Shown here piece by piece: positions 1 through 6,854 of a stretch of DNA of 10,967 nt. This DNA comes from an uncultured Bacilli bacterium (GTDB lineage Bacteria > Bacillota_I > Bacilli_A > RF39 > UBA660). Position 1 is the stretch's first letter, and every line of letters starts with the position of its first letter. Position numbers and translations under genes: made by a program. The notes under the pieces are model-generated. The model did not search any database. It saw nothing but the letters and a program-made list of their open reading frames with translations, and was not told where the DNA came from. The stretch is taken from NCBI GenBank assembly GCA_934097105.1, contig CAKONI010000013.1:1-10967 (forward strand), written 5' to 3'.

Positions 1-20
1 TTATTTAATAGGTTAAAGAA

Positions 21-31
21 CCCCCCCCCCC
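21..31. repeat. Homopolymer of 11 C (11 G on the minus strand)
   Basis: Eleven consecutive C residues sit in an otherwise very AT-rich stretch. A tract of this length is prone to slippage and to sequencing error. On the minus strand it lies inside the open frame described above, so a change of one base would change what is read downstream. Confidence 0.9.
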
Positions 32-80
32 GACACGAACAGAGTTTCGTTTGATTTGCTTCATAATTTTTTGTAGATTT

Positions 81-128
81 TCGAATTATTTTACCCACTT
101 TTTTTCGAATTATTTTACCCGCTTTTTT
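81..128. repeat. Two tandem copies of a 24-bp unit
   Basis: Units 81-104 and 105-128 both start TCGAATTATTTTACCC and end in a T run. They differ at one base (A at 97, G at 121). The period is a multiple of three, so in the minus-strand open frame it encodes a repeated octapeptide. It could equally be a duplicated protein-binding site. Confidence 0.85.
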
Positions 129-197
129 GTTTGATAAAATAATAAAAAATTCAAAAATCTTTCTCCTTTCTTTATTTTTCTTATAAATTTATAATAT

Positions 198-224
198 CAA
201 AAAAAGTTCTATTTTTCAAGAACT
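198..224 (-). terminator. Rho-independent terminator of the surface-protein gene
   Basis: Read on minus, AGTTCT and AGAACT (arms at 219-224 and 205-210) form a 6-bp stem, 30 bp past the stop of the surface-protein gene, followed by a run of seven T. The 24 bases 201-224 are identical to 1675-1698, the terminator of the upstream operon. Confidence 0.7.
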
Positions 225-253
225 ATTTTTGTTTATTTCTTTTAGGTTTTCTC

Positions 254-1525
254 TTAACATTCTTTCTTTTTTATATTATTAATTATTGCAATTGTTGCAA
301 TTCCTAATGTTGATATGATTGATGATATAATATATGTTCCAATATTATCTCCAGTTTGTGGATTAGTAATATTTTCAGTCTTTTCTGCATTTACTTGTTT
401 TGCTTTAACTTTAAATTTTGTTGTTGCTGAGCCACCATCACTAAATTCAACTTTGATTATATGCTCACCAACTGATAGTGCATCAACATATTTTTTATTT
501 AAAGTAATAACAGTGCTACCAGATTCTGCTTTATAATTTTTAGCATCAATTAATGCACCATCAATATATACCTTACCATCAAATAAACTAAAATCTGCAT
601 CTATTCTAAATATAGCATTTTTTGATTCATCAATAGTATATATTTGATTTGCTCCTTCAGTAAACTTATATTCTTTAGGACTAACTTTTTCTTTTACATA
701 TTGGAATGTAAATTCATATTTACATCTAGTGTAATAATCATATCTTGTTTCAAGTAAAATTCCATCATCAAGGTCATCATAATCCAATGCAGAACCTGTA
801 TATTGCATATGAAATCCTTTAAAAATTTCTCTTTTTTTAGTTTCAACATTTACTGCAGTTAATATTGCTTTATTTTTTTCTCTATTTCCTACTATCTTTA
901 TAACAGCTTCGCTTACATTGTCTGTTACTAATAGACTATCATTGAATTTTTGGTAATATAGTGTTTTATCTAAATCTGCGAATGATTTTAATCCTTCGGT
1001 TAACTCATCAGTTTTTGAAAAATCTATTACATATTCTTTACCATTAGTTAAATCAATTATACCTTTTGATGATATATCATTATAAATATTTTTAACTGTT
1101 GTGTTAACAGCAATATTTGTTCTTTCAAATTCAATATCTAATGTGCCATTAAATTTGTTTGAATCTAATTTGAATGTAGATTTAGTTTCCCCTACTATTG
1201 TTGTCATAGGATAATACCATTTATTAATTTTTAATTTGATAGATGTGTTAGCACCAGAAACACTTGTATCTTCAATTTCTTCAATTACAAACTTGTACTC
1301 TGCTTCATTCAAATCAATTTTCATATTATTTGAAATATTAGTAACTAAATCATTACCTTTAAATAATTGTACCTTTGCTTTCTTACTATATTCCACATAA
1401 CCATCATGAATTGTTCCACCTTTAAAATTTAATGTTACTTCATTTTTGGTATCAGCAAATACATTAGTAGTAAATGCAAATATACCAATCATAAAAACCA
1501 ATAATAGCATTTTTAATTTTTTCAT
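254..1525 (-). CDS. Secreted, sortase-type anchored surface protein
   Basis: A 423-residue protein likely exported and tethered to the cell wall. Residues 1-25 are a signal peptide: KK start, hydrophobic core LLLVFMIGIFAF, probable cleavage after NVFA. The C-terminus has the full sorting layout: NPQTGD from residue 388, a hydrophobic segment of about 20 residues, then the charged tail KKKEC. NPQTG resembles the LPXTG/NPQTN sortase signals. The stretch at about residues 300-375 (FRIDADFSLFDGKVYIDG, then a GSTVITL strand and VGEHIIKVEFSDG) looks like the short beta-sandwich module often repeated in Bacillota adhesins. The middle part has no domain I recognise. The ATG is preceded by AGAGGTG and by a near-consensus promoter, so it is its own transcription unit. 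Ligand and function are unknown. Confidence 0.85.
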   Translation of the reverse strand: MKKLKMLLLVFMIGIFAFTTNVFADTKNEVTLNFKGGTIHDGYVEYSKKAKVQLFKGNDLVTNISNNMKIDLNEAEYKFVIEEIEDTSVSGANTSIKLKINKWYYPMTTIVGETKSTFKLDSNKFNGTLDIEFERTNIAVNTTVKNIYNDISSKGIIDLTNGKEYVIDFSKTDELTEGLKSFADLDKTLYYQKFNDSLLVTDNVSEAVIKIVGNREKNKAILTAVNVETKKREIFKGFHMQYTGSALDYDDLDDGILLETRYDYYTRCKYEFTFQYVKEKVSPKEYKFTEGANQIYTIDESKNAIFRIDADFSLFDGKVYIDGALIDAKNYKAESGSTVITLNKKYVDALSVGEHIIKVEFSDGGSATTKFKVKAKQVNAEKTENITNPQTGDNIGTYIISSIISTLGIATIAIINNIKKKEC

Positions 1526-1548
1526 TTTGACACCTCTTTCTAATTTGT

Positions 1549-1577
1549 ATTATAAATTCTATCAATCATCATTGCAA
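1549..1577 (-). promoter_or_regulatory. Sigma-A type promoter of the surface-protein gene
   Basis: On minus: -35 TTGCAA (1572-1577), a 17-nt spacer and a perfect -10 TATAAT (1549-1554). Transcription would start at about 1542, giving a leader of under 20 nt that contains the AGAGGTG ribosome binding site. Confidence 0.65.
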
Positions 1578-1582
1578 CTTTA

Positions 1583-1613
1583 TTACCAACAAAAACATTG
1601 TTTTTATTGGTAA
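1583..1613. repeat. 31-bp inverted repeat just upstream of the -35 box, possible operator
   Basis: Arms TTACCAA/TTGGTAA (7 bp), one C-A mismatch, then AAAAAC/GTTTTT (6 bp) around a 3-nt centre. It ends 5 bp upstream of the -35 hexamer of the surface-protein promoter, so it is not in that gene's leader. A regulator-binding site is the natural reading. On the plus strand it is followed by a T-rich stretch and looks like a terminator, but no plus-strand gene needs one. Confidence 0.5.
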
Positions 1614-1674
1614 GTATTTTTTTATATTTTAAGATTGTAATATAATATTATTTAAAGATATACTTATAAAGTTC

Positions 1675-1698
1675 AAAAAGTTCTATTTTTCAAGAACT
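1675..1698 (-). terminator. Terminator of the rbr-to-ftsQ operon, overlapping the ftsQ stop
   Basis: AGTTCT/AGAACT stem with an 8-nt loop, extendable by one A-T pair, followed by a T run on minus. The last two serine codons of ftsQ lie in the first arm and its TGA lies in the loop. The 24 bases are identical to 201-224. Confidence 0.75.
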
Positions 1699-2418
1699 TT
1701 TCTTTGTTTTTTGATTTTTATCTATGCTGAAGTAGTTACCACTATCTAAGTAAAGTGTTCCTGTTTTTCCTTCGAATTTTGTAACCATTTCATCATATTT
1801 ATTTATATTTTTAAATTTTGCTAAGTTTATGTAAACTTTGTTGGAATCGTTCATATATAAAACGAATCTATCTTCATCGTATTTGTTTGGATAATATTTT
1901 ATGTCTGATATTTTTTTTATTATGTTATAGTCAATTTTATCCATTTTTTTTATTAATGTTATGTATTTGGTATCGGGAACATAGTTTATAAGTGTTGGTA
2001 TATTTATTTTATAGTTATTGTTATTGTCTATTTCTTTTTGGTTTGCAAATACTATTTTATTGGTATCTTCTCTTATGAATAGAGGCTTTTCTTCATTCAC
2101 ATATATATGTAGTTCAAATAATATATTTTTTTTGACGTTTACATTTTTTATGAAGGGATTTTTTTCTAGTTTATTTTCTATTTTTTTTGATGATGTTAAG
2201 TAGAAGTTGGGATAGTCTTCTAATGAGGCTTCTTTTATTATTTCTGTGTCTTGTAATATATTGTTATTATGGACTACTATTGATTTTATTTTTGTGTCGA
2301 ATACGTAGGCTCCGAGTAGTAAAACTATAAAAAATATTATTAAAGCAAATGTAAATATTACTATGAATATTCTAAATTTTCTTTTTACCTTTTTTTCTTT
2401 TTTTTTCTTATTTTTCAT
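1690..2418 (-). CDS. ftsQ: Cell division protein FtsQ/DivIB
   Basis: A 242-residue bitopic membrane protein of the divisome, which in Gram-positives (DivIB) joins FtsL and DivIC at the septum and affects septal peptidoglycan synthesis. I see a very basic cytoplasmic N-terminus (KNKKKKEKKVKRK), one membrane segment at about residues 16-38, then an extracellular POTRA-like domain starting at IKSIVVHNNN with the family pattern of PNFYLTSSKKIENKLEKNPFIKNVNVKKN. A longer frame opens at 2463, but the ATG at 2416-2418 has a GGAG seven bases upstream, so I start there; it overlaps the end of murB by 11 bp. It is the last gene of the operon. Sequence identity to the family is low, as is usual for FtsQ, so the call rests on topology, POTRA pattern and position after murB. 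Confidence 0.85.
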   Translation of the reverse strand: MKNKKKKEKKVKRKFRIFIVIFTFALIIFFIVLLLGAYVFDTKIKSIVVHNNNILQDTEIIKEASLEDYPNFYLTSSKKIENKLEKNPFIKNVNVKKNILFELHIYVNEEKPLFIREDTNKIVFANQKEIDNNNNYKINIPTLINYVPDTKYITLIKKMDKIDYNIIKKISDIKYYPNKYDEDRFVLYMNDSNKVYINLAKFKNINKYDEMVTKFEGKTGTLYLDSGNYFSIDKNQKTKKSS

Positions 2419-3325
2419 TTTTTTCTCCAAAACCAAATAGTTCTTGTTCTCTATATAGTTCAATATTATATTTTTCTTTTACTTTTTCTTGTACTAGTTT
2501 CATTAAATAATAAATATCGTTTGATGTGGCATCTTTTTTGTTTATGATAAAGTTTGCATGTTTGTTGCTTATTTCTGCGCCACCATGGGTGTAACCTTTT
2601 AGGTTGCAGTTTTCGATCATTTCTCCGGCATATTTATTTTGGGGATTTCTAAATACTGAGCCTGCGGATGGATATTCTAGTGGTTGTGATGCGACTCTTC
2701 TATTTTTTCTATCGGATACTAAAGTGAGTATTTCTTCTTTATTATCCTGCTTTAAGTTAAAGTATGCTTTTAGTATTATCCAGTTTTTTTTCATAAAGGT
2801 TGAGTTTCTGTATGAGAAGTGTAGATCTTCTTTTTTTATTGTTTTTTTATTTAAGTTTTCATCTAGAATATCTACTTTTTCTAAAACTTCACTTATGTCA
2901 CTTAGATATGCTCCGGCGTTCATGTATACTACTCCGCCGACTGTTCCGGGAATTCCTCCACCGAATTCTAGGCCTGATAATCCTAATTTATAGGTACATG
3001 TGCAGAGCATGGGAAAACTTACTCCGGCTTCTGCTGATACTTTTTTTCCTTTGATTTCGTAGTTGTTTAGTTTTGTAAGTTTTATTATTACTCCGTCAAA
3101 ATAGTCATCACTAGCGAGTATATTGGAACCGTTTCCAAATATTTTGAATTTTATTTTGTTATTTTTTATCTTTTCTAATATTTTTGTTAGGGACTGAACC
3201 GAATTAGGTAGAACTACTAATCTTGCTGTTCCTCCGGTTTTGTATGTTGTGAGTGTTTTAAAAGATACATTTTCTTTTATATCTCCAAGATTTAATGTTT
3301 TTATTATGTTTATTAATTCTTCCAA
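2408..3325 (-). CDS. murB: UDP-N-acetylenolpyruvoylglucosamine reductase MurB
   Basis: Cytoplasmic FAD enzyme that reduces UDP-GlcNAc-enolpyruvate with NADPH to UDP-MurNAc, the second committed step of peptidoglycan precursor synthesis. At 305 residues it has the usual length of the short Gram-positive type. Visible motifs: FAD-binding TYKTGGTA (27-34) and GNGSNIL (64-70), LEFGGGIPGTVGG (119-131), SYRNS (171-175), PSAGSVFRNP (219-228) with the likely proton-donor serine at 223, and a C-terminal YREQELFG with the probable catalytic glutamate at 293. The start is TTG; its ribosome binding site AAGGGTGA overlaps the murG stop codon, which suggests translational coupling. Confidence 0.97.
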   Translation of the reverse strand: MEELINIIKTLNLGDIKENVSFKTLTTYKTGGTARLVVLPNSVQSLTKILEKIKNNKIKFKIFGNGSNILASDDYFDGVIIKLTKLNNYEIKGKKVSAEAGVSFPMLCTCTYKLGLSGLEFGGGIPGTVGGVVYMNAGAYLSDISEVLEKVDILDENLNKKTIKKEDLHFSYRNSTFMKKNWIILKAYFNLKQDNKEEILTLVSDRKNRRVASQPLEYPSAGSVFRNPQNKYAGEMIENCNLKGYTHGGAEISNKHANFIINKKDATSNDIYYLMKLVQEKVKEKYNIELYREQELFGFGEKNEK

Positions 3326-3331
3326 AAGAAA

Positions 3332-4408
3332 TCACCCTTTGATTAGCCTTTCTATTTCATTATATATTCTTTCTTTACTGTCTTTGAATCCTAAGTCTTT
3401 GGCACTTGAACTCATTTTTTTATATAGATCTTTATTGTTTAGTATTTCGTCTATTTTTTCTATTATTATTTCTTTGTTTAGTTCATTTTCTTGAATGACT
3501 ATGGAAGCACCATTTTTTTCTAGGTCTTTGGCGTTTATTACTTGATGGTTGTTGCTGACGTAAGGACTTGGTATCATTATTGATGGAAGTCCTAGGGCGG
3601 TAATTTCTGATATTATAGTGGCTCCTGCTCTTGTTATTATTAAGTCTGTGAATTTTAGTACTTCGCCCATGTTTTCTATGTAAGGTACTATTTTAACATT
3701 TTTAGAAAGTTTATAGCCTAAAAATTCTTCGTAGTTTCCTTTGCCTGTTACTAGTAGTACTTCATAGTTTTTATCTTTGAAATCATCTTTTAATTCTAGC
3801 ATTTTTTTGTTTATTGTTTCTGCTCCAAGGGATCCCATAGTTATTAGTACTAGTTTTTTTGTTTGAGATAGTCCATAGTCTTTTTTGTTTCCTTTTTTAG
3901 AGAGTAATATATCTTCGCCTCTAGGGTTGCCTGTTAGTACTATGTTTTTATGATCGAAGTATTTTCTTGAACTTTCCATTGAGATGCAAATGGTGTCTGC
4001 ATATTTTGATAAGAATCTATTTGCTTTTCCTGGAATGCTATTTTGTTCATGGAGCATTACTTTTATTTTTAATTTATGGGCCGCTAATGCTACGGGAAAT
4101 GTTACGTAACCTCCGGCACCTATTACTATATCTGGTTTGAATTTTTTCATGATTTTTTTGCATTTTCTTGTTCCTATTATGGTTCCATTTAGGAAGTTAA
4201 GGCATTTTTTTATATTTCTTGATAAACCGCTTATTTTGATTCCATAGTAATCTATTCCTAGGTTTGGTACTAGGTCTTTTTCCATTCTATCTGTTGTTCC
4301 TATGTATAGTATTTCGGCTTCTTTGTCGTTTTCTTTTATTTTATTAATTATACTAAGTGCTGGATAAATATGGCCTCCTGTGCCACCAGCAGATATTATG
4401 TATTTCAC
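3332..4408 (-). CDS. murG: MurG, lipid II-forming N-acetylglucosaminyltransferase
   Basis: Peripheral membrane GT-B glycosyltransferase that moves GlcNAc from UDP-GlcNAc onto lipid I, making lipid II. The length of 358 residues is normal. Seen: the N-terminal G-loop SAGGTGGHIYPAL (6-18), the second glycine loop GAGGYVTFP (98-106), HEQNSIPGKANR (120-131), the third loop MGSLGAETIN (191-200), and the UDP-GlcNAc site TRAGATIISEITALGLPSIMIP (259-280) with NNHQ (286-289). The start codon is GTG, preceded by AGGATGTGA. It lies 27 bp after queH and 6 bp before murB, within one operon. Confidence 0.97.
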   Translation of the reverse strand: MKYIISAGGTGGHIYPALSIINKIKENDKEAEILYIGTTDRMEKDLVPNLGIDYYGIKISGLSRNIKKCLNFLNGTIIGTRKCKKIMKKFKPDIVIGAGGYVTFPVALAAHKLKIKVMLHEQNSIPGKANRFLSKYADTICISMESSRKYFDHKNIVLTGNPRGEDILLSKKGNKKDYGLSQTKKLVLITMGSLGAETINKKMLELKDDFKDKNYEVLLVTGKGNYEEFLGYKLSKNVKIVPYIENMGEVLKFTDLIITRAGATIISEITALGLPSIMIPSPYVSNNHQVINAKDLEKNGASIVIQENELNKEIIIEKIDEILNNKDLYKKMSSSAKDLGFKDSKERIYNEIERLIKG

Positions 4409-4435
4409 TTTATCACATCCTATTTAATTATATCA

Positions 4436-5035
4436 TCATTTTTTGTCTTTATTAACTATATTTCCCTCTTTTATAGAATATTTACACCCACAGTAGGTTT
4501 GTCTATATAAGTTTAGGTCTTTAGAAAGCGTGATGCTTCTTTTGTAGCCTTCCTTTTTTTTAAAGTCTGAATATAGGTACTTTATATTATACTCCTTTTC
4601 TAATTTATAACCTATTTCGTTTATCATTTTACTGTTTTTGTGGGGACTTACGGAAAGAGTTGTTGTGAAAAAATCGTAACCGTTTTCTTTGGCATATGTT
4701 GCTGTTTTTCTAAGTCTTGCTTCGATGCATTTGTAGCATCTTAGTCCTCCTTCTTTTTCGGTTTCTAATCCTTTTACTAAATTAGTGAATAGATCGCTAT
4801 CGTAGGAGAAAGAAATGATATTTTTTGATACTTTTTTTAGTGCATTTAGTCTTTTTTTATATTCTTCTTCTGGATAGATATTTGGATTATAATATAAAAC
4901 ATCTATTAGAAAGTATTTGTTTAATAGTTCTAAAACGCTTGTGGAGCATGGACCACAGCAGGCGTGTATTAGTAGTTTTTTCTTTTCTTTGGTGTTTTCT
5001 AAAAAATTTTCAAATTCTTTATAGTTTGTAATCAT
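4436..5035 (-). CDS. queH: Epoxyqueuosine reductase QueH
   Basis: Last step of queuosine synthesis: it reduces epoxyqueuosine to queuosine at the wobble position of tRNAs with GUN anticodons. QueH (formerly DUF208) is the cobalamin-independent alternative to QueG. The 199-residue protein shows the family cysteines: HACCGPC (24-30), RCYKC (99-103) and TYCGCKYS (180-187), which in the family hold an iron-sulfur cluster and a further iron. Also typical are YYNPNIYPEEEYKKR (48-62) and TTTLSVSPHKN (124-134). A longer frame begins at 5062, but the ATG at 5033-5035 has AAAGGTG just upstream and gives the normal N-terminus. It lies between pyrH and murG, without other queuosine genes nearby, so the cell may salvage a precursor. 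Confidence 0.93.
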   Translation of the reverse strand: MITNYKEFENFLENTKEKKKLLIHACCGPCSTSVLELLNKYFLIDVLYYNPNIYPEEEYKKRLNALKKVSKNIISFSYDSDLFTNLVKGLETEKEGGLRCYKCIEARLRKTATYAKENGYDFFTTTLSVSPHKNSKMINEIGYKLEKEYNIKYLYSDFKKKEGYKRSITLSKDLNLYRQTYCGCKYSIKEGNIVNKDKK

Positions 5036-5054
5036 ATTGCACCTTTCATTTTTA

Positions 5055-5089
5055 AGGAACAAGAGTCTTAGGAAATAACTCTTGTTCCT
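5055..5089 (-). promoter_or_regulatory. 11-bp hairpin between pyrH and queH, without a T tract
   Basis: AGGAACAAGAG (5055-5065) pairs perfectly with CTCTTGTTCCT (5079-5089) around a 13-nt loop that contains the pyrH stop codon. On minus it is followed by TTAAAAATG rather than a T run, so it is not a standard terminator. It could be a processing or stability element, or a weak attenuator between the two genes. Confidence 0.5.
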
Positions 5090-5766
5090 ACTTTTCCGCT
5101 GAAGATATCTTCGATATCTTTTACATCTTTATAATTATATATGTATAGTGGTATTTTGTGTTTAGCAAGGCTAACTAATGCTTCAGGATCTAGAATCATA
5201 AGGTTTGATAGTCCACTTTCAAAGGAAATATTTAATAGTTCTTCATGTGTTAGTTTATCTATTTTTTTGGCGTTTGTAAGTTTTGGATCTTTGTCATATA
5301 CTCCATCGATGTTTTTAGACATGAGAATTGCATCTGCATTATATTCAAGGGCTTTTGAAGTTGCGGTCATGTCTGTTGATAGATTTGGGGTTCCTAATCC
5401 TCCGCCAAATAATATTACTTTTTTGTTTTTTAAATCGTTTTCTATTTTTTTGTAATTTCCTTTTTCGATGATTCCTGGTATGTCAAAAGCAGAATAGGTT
5501 TCATTTGGAACTCCTATTTTATCTAGGTAGGATGAGATAGCAAGGATGTTCATGATGGTTCCTAGCATACCTATGTAGTCAGAGGTTGCCCTTGCGATAT
5601 TAAGGGATGCTCTTCCTCTGTGGAAGTTTCCTCCTCCGGTTATAATGATTAGTTCGCCTTTTTGGCTTAATTCTTTTATTTCACCACATATATTTTTAAG
5701 ATTATCACTGTCAATATTATCTATATTTTTAAGTGATTCTCCGCTTATTTTTAGAACTAGTCTCAT
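5068..5766 (-). CDS. pyrH: Uridylate kinase (UMP kinase), amino acid kinase family
   Basis: Phosphorylates UMP to UDP with ATP in the cytoplasm, feeding pyrimidine nucleotides, including the UDP sugars used by the wall genes downstream. Seen: LKISGE (5-10), GGGNFHRG (44-51), DYIGMLGTIMN (63-73), the nucleotide-site stretch GGGLGTPNLSTD (121-132) and DGVYDKDP (154-161). At 232 residues it is slightly short. It is a divergent member: several PyrH consensus positions differ (HRG for the usual WRG, and LDPEA near residue 192 where MDxTA is common), so another small-molecule kinase of the same fold is possible, though the DYxGMLxT and DGVYDxDP blocks favour UMP. Its AAGAGGT site overlaps the rubrerythrin stop. 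The usual partner frr is not next to it. Confidence 0.85.
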   Translation of the reverse strand: MRLVLKISGESLKNIDNIDSDNLKNICGEIKELSQKGELIIITGGGNFHRGRASLNIARATSDYIGMLGTIMNILAISSYLDKIGVPNETYSAFDIPGIIEKGNYKKIENDLKNKKVILFGGGLGTPNLSTDMTATSKALEYNADAILMSKNIDGVYDKDPKLTNAKKIDKLTHEELLNISFESGLSNLMILDPEALVSLAKHKIPLYIYNYKDVKDIEDIFSGKVGTRVIS

Positions 5767-5775
5767 ATATACCTC

Positions 5776-6315
5776 TTATTTATAATTATCTTTTTTTACT
5801 TCCATGAAACTTTTTGGATGAGCGCATACTGGGCATACTTCTAGGGCTTTTTCTCCAGTGTAGACGTATCCACAATTACGGCATATCCACATTTTTCCTT
5901 CTTCTTTTTGGAACACTCTATCGTCTTCAATGTTTTTTAGTAGAGTTAAGTATCTTTCTTCATGTTCTTTTTCTATTTCTGCTACTTTTTCAAATAGGGA
6001 TGCTATTTTTTCGAATCCTTCTTCTTTGGCAACTTTTGCGAAGTCTTTGTACATTGAAGTCCATTCAAAGTTTTCTCCTTTGGCTGCGTCTTTTAGATTT
6101 TCTAAAGTGTCTGGCATGCCATTGTTTAATAGTTTGAACCAGATTTTAGCATGTTCTTTTTCGTTATTTGCAGTTTCTTCAAAAATTTCTGCAATTTGTT
6201 CATAACCGTCTTTTCTAGCCTTTGAAGCATAGTATGTGTATTTATTTCTAGCCTCAGATTCTCCGGCGAATGCGGTCATTAAATTTTCATATGTTTTTGT
6301 TCCTTTTAATTTCAT
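5776..6315 (-). CDS. rbr: Rubrerythrin
   Basis: Cytoplasmic di-iron peroxidase that detoxifies hydrogen peroxide in anaerobes. The 179 residues show the ferritin-like four-helix domain with the di-iron ligands in AFAGESEARNKY (15-26), NEKEH (51-55) and EIEKEHEERY (113-122), followed by a rubredoxin domain with C145/C148 in ICRNCGY and C161/C164 in VCPVCAHP. Both modules are complete and the length is typical. The ATG has GGAGG seven bases upstream and a good promoter, making it the first gene of a six-gene operon. It implies a strict or oxygen-sensitive anaerobe. Confidence 0.96.
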   Translation of the reverse strand: MKLKGTKTYENLMTAFAGESEARNKYTYYASKARKDGYEQIAEIFEETANNEKEHAKIWFKLLNNGMPDTLENLKDAAKGENFEWTSMYKDFAKVAKEEGFEKIASLFEKVAEIEKEHEERYLTLLKNIEDDRVFQKEEGKMWICRNCGYVYTGEKALEVCPVCAHPKSFMEVKKDNYK

Positions 6316-6333
6316 TATATTACCTCCGATATA

Positions 6334-6363
6334 ATTATATAATAATTTGTCATACTTTGTAAA
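6334..6363 (-). promoter_or_regulatory. Promoter of the rbr-pyrH-queH-murG-murB-ftsQ operon
   Basis: On minus: -35 TTTACA (6358-6363), an 18-nt spacer and -10 TATAAT (6334-6339), then GGAGG and the rbr ATG. The -10 sits in an AT-only near-palindrome that loosely recalls Fur/PerR-type boxes, known to control rubrerythrins in related bacteria. The match is too weak to call an operator. Confidence 0.6.
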
Positions 6364-6372
6364 TAAATGGGC

Positions 6373-6407
6373 AAAGAAAAAGGAAAAATTAGTTTAACTT
6401 TCCTTTT
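6373..6407 (-). terminator. Terminator after yqeY, overlapping its stop codon
   Basis: AAAAGGAAA (6378-6386) pairs with TTTCCTTTT (6399-6407), 9 bp around a 12-nt loop, followed on minus by TTTCTTTG. The yqeY stop lies in the loop and its last codons in one arm. It separates this unit from the rbr promoter, which begins about 10 bp further on. Confidence 0.65.
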
Positions 6408-6826
6408 ATTATATTAGTTACACTTTTCATATCACATCTATTTTTTAAAGTTTCGCTTACTTCTCTCATGACTAATCCTAAGTCTTTGATTGTGGATGCA
6501 CCAGTTTTTTTAATTCCTTCATCTATTATTTTGTTTATTTCTTCTTCTGTTAGCATTTTTGGCATGTAATCTTGTAAAATTTTTATTTCTTCTTCATATG
6601 AGTTTACAAGATCTGTTCTGTTTGCTTTTTTAAATTCTTCGATGGAGTCTTTTCTTAATTTTATTTGTTTGTTTATTACTGTTATAAGTAAGTCATCGTT
6701 TTCTTCTTTTTTGTTATTTATTATTTCAAGTTGCATAGCGCCTTTTACTGATCTTAGGGTGTTAAGTTTTGTTTTGTCTTTTTCTTTCATGGCTTTTATT
6801 AATTCGCTTTTGAATTTTTCTAACAT
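6389..6826 (-). CDS. yqeY: GatB/YqeY domain protein
   Basis: A stand-alone 145-residue YqeY protein, related to the C-terminal helical domain of the GatB subunit of tRNA-dependent amidotransferase. A tRNA-related role is assumed but not firmly established. Seen: an N-terminal helix MLEKFKSELIKAMKEKDK, then TLRSVKGAMQLEII, the block RKDSIEEFKKANRTDLVNSYEEEIKILQDYMPKMLTEEE and a C-terminal GxVMREV-like helical part. The frame is open much further, back to 7015 over rpsU, but the ATG at 6824-6826 has a strong AGGAGGA site and gives the family N-terminus. It follows rpsU, as in many Bacillota. Confidence 0.94.
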   Translation of the reverse strand: MLEKFKSELIKAMKEKDKTKLNTLRSVKGAMQLEIINNKKEENDDLLITVINKQIKLRKDSIEEFKKANRTDLVNSYEEEIKILQDYMPKMLTEEEINKIIDEGIKKTGASTIKDLGLVMREVSETLKNRCDMKSVTNIIKGKLN

Positions 6827-6854
6827 ATTTTTTCCTCCTACAGAAAAAGCAGTT

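Larger units (their letters stand above)
1..188 (-). other. Unidentified open frame through the G11 tract, running off the left edge
   Basis: On the minus strand a frame is open from just after a TAA (189-191) to the window edge, about 62 codons. It passes through the 24-bp tandem repeat, giving a duplicated lysine-rich octapeptide (GKIIRKKV type), and then through the G11 tract, which encodes an arginine and three glycines followed by FFNLLN. No ATG, GTG or TTG starts this frame convincingly. A different frame has an ATG at 62-64 (MKQIKRNSVRV...) that stops shortly after the tract. A GGAG sequence lies at about 164-168. I do not recognise the product. It could be the start of a short gene continuing to the left, a remnant, or chance. 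Confidence 0.2.

Noticed and set aside
2419..2463. Upstream start for ftsQ within murB
   Set aside because: No ribosome binding site there; the ATG at 2416-2418 has GGAG at proper spacing and the lysine-rich N-terminus expected of FtsQ.
5036..5062. Upstream start for queH
   Set aside because: It falls in the pyrH-queH hairpin and gives nine extra residues not seen in the family; the ATG at 5033-5035 has AAAGGTG upstream.
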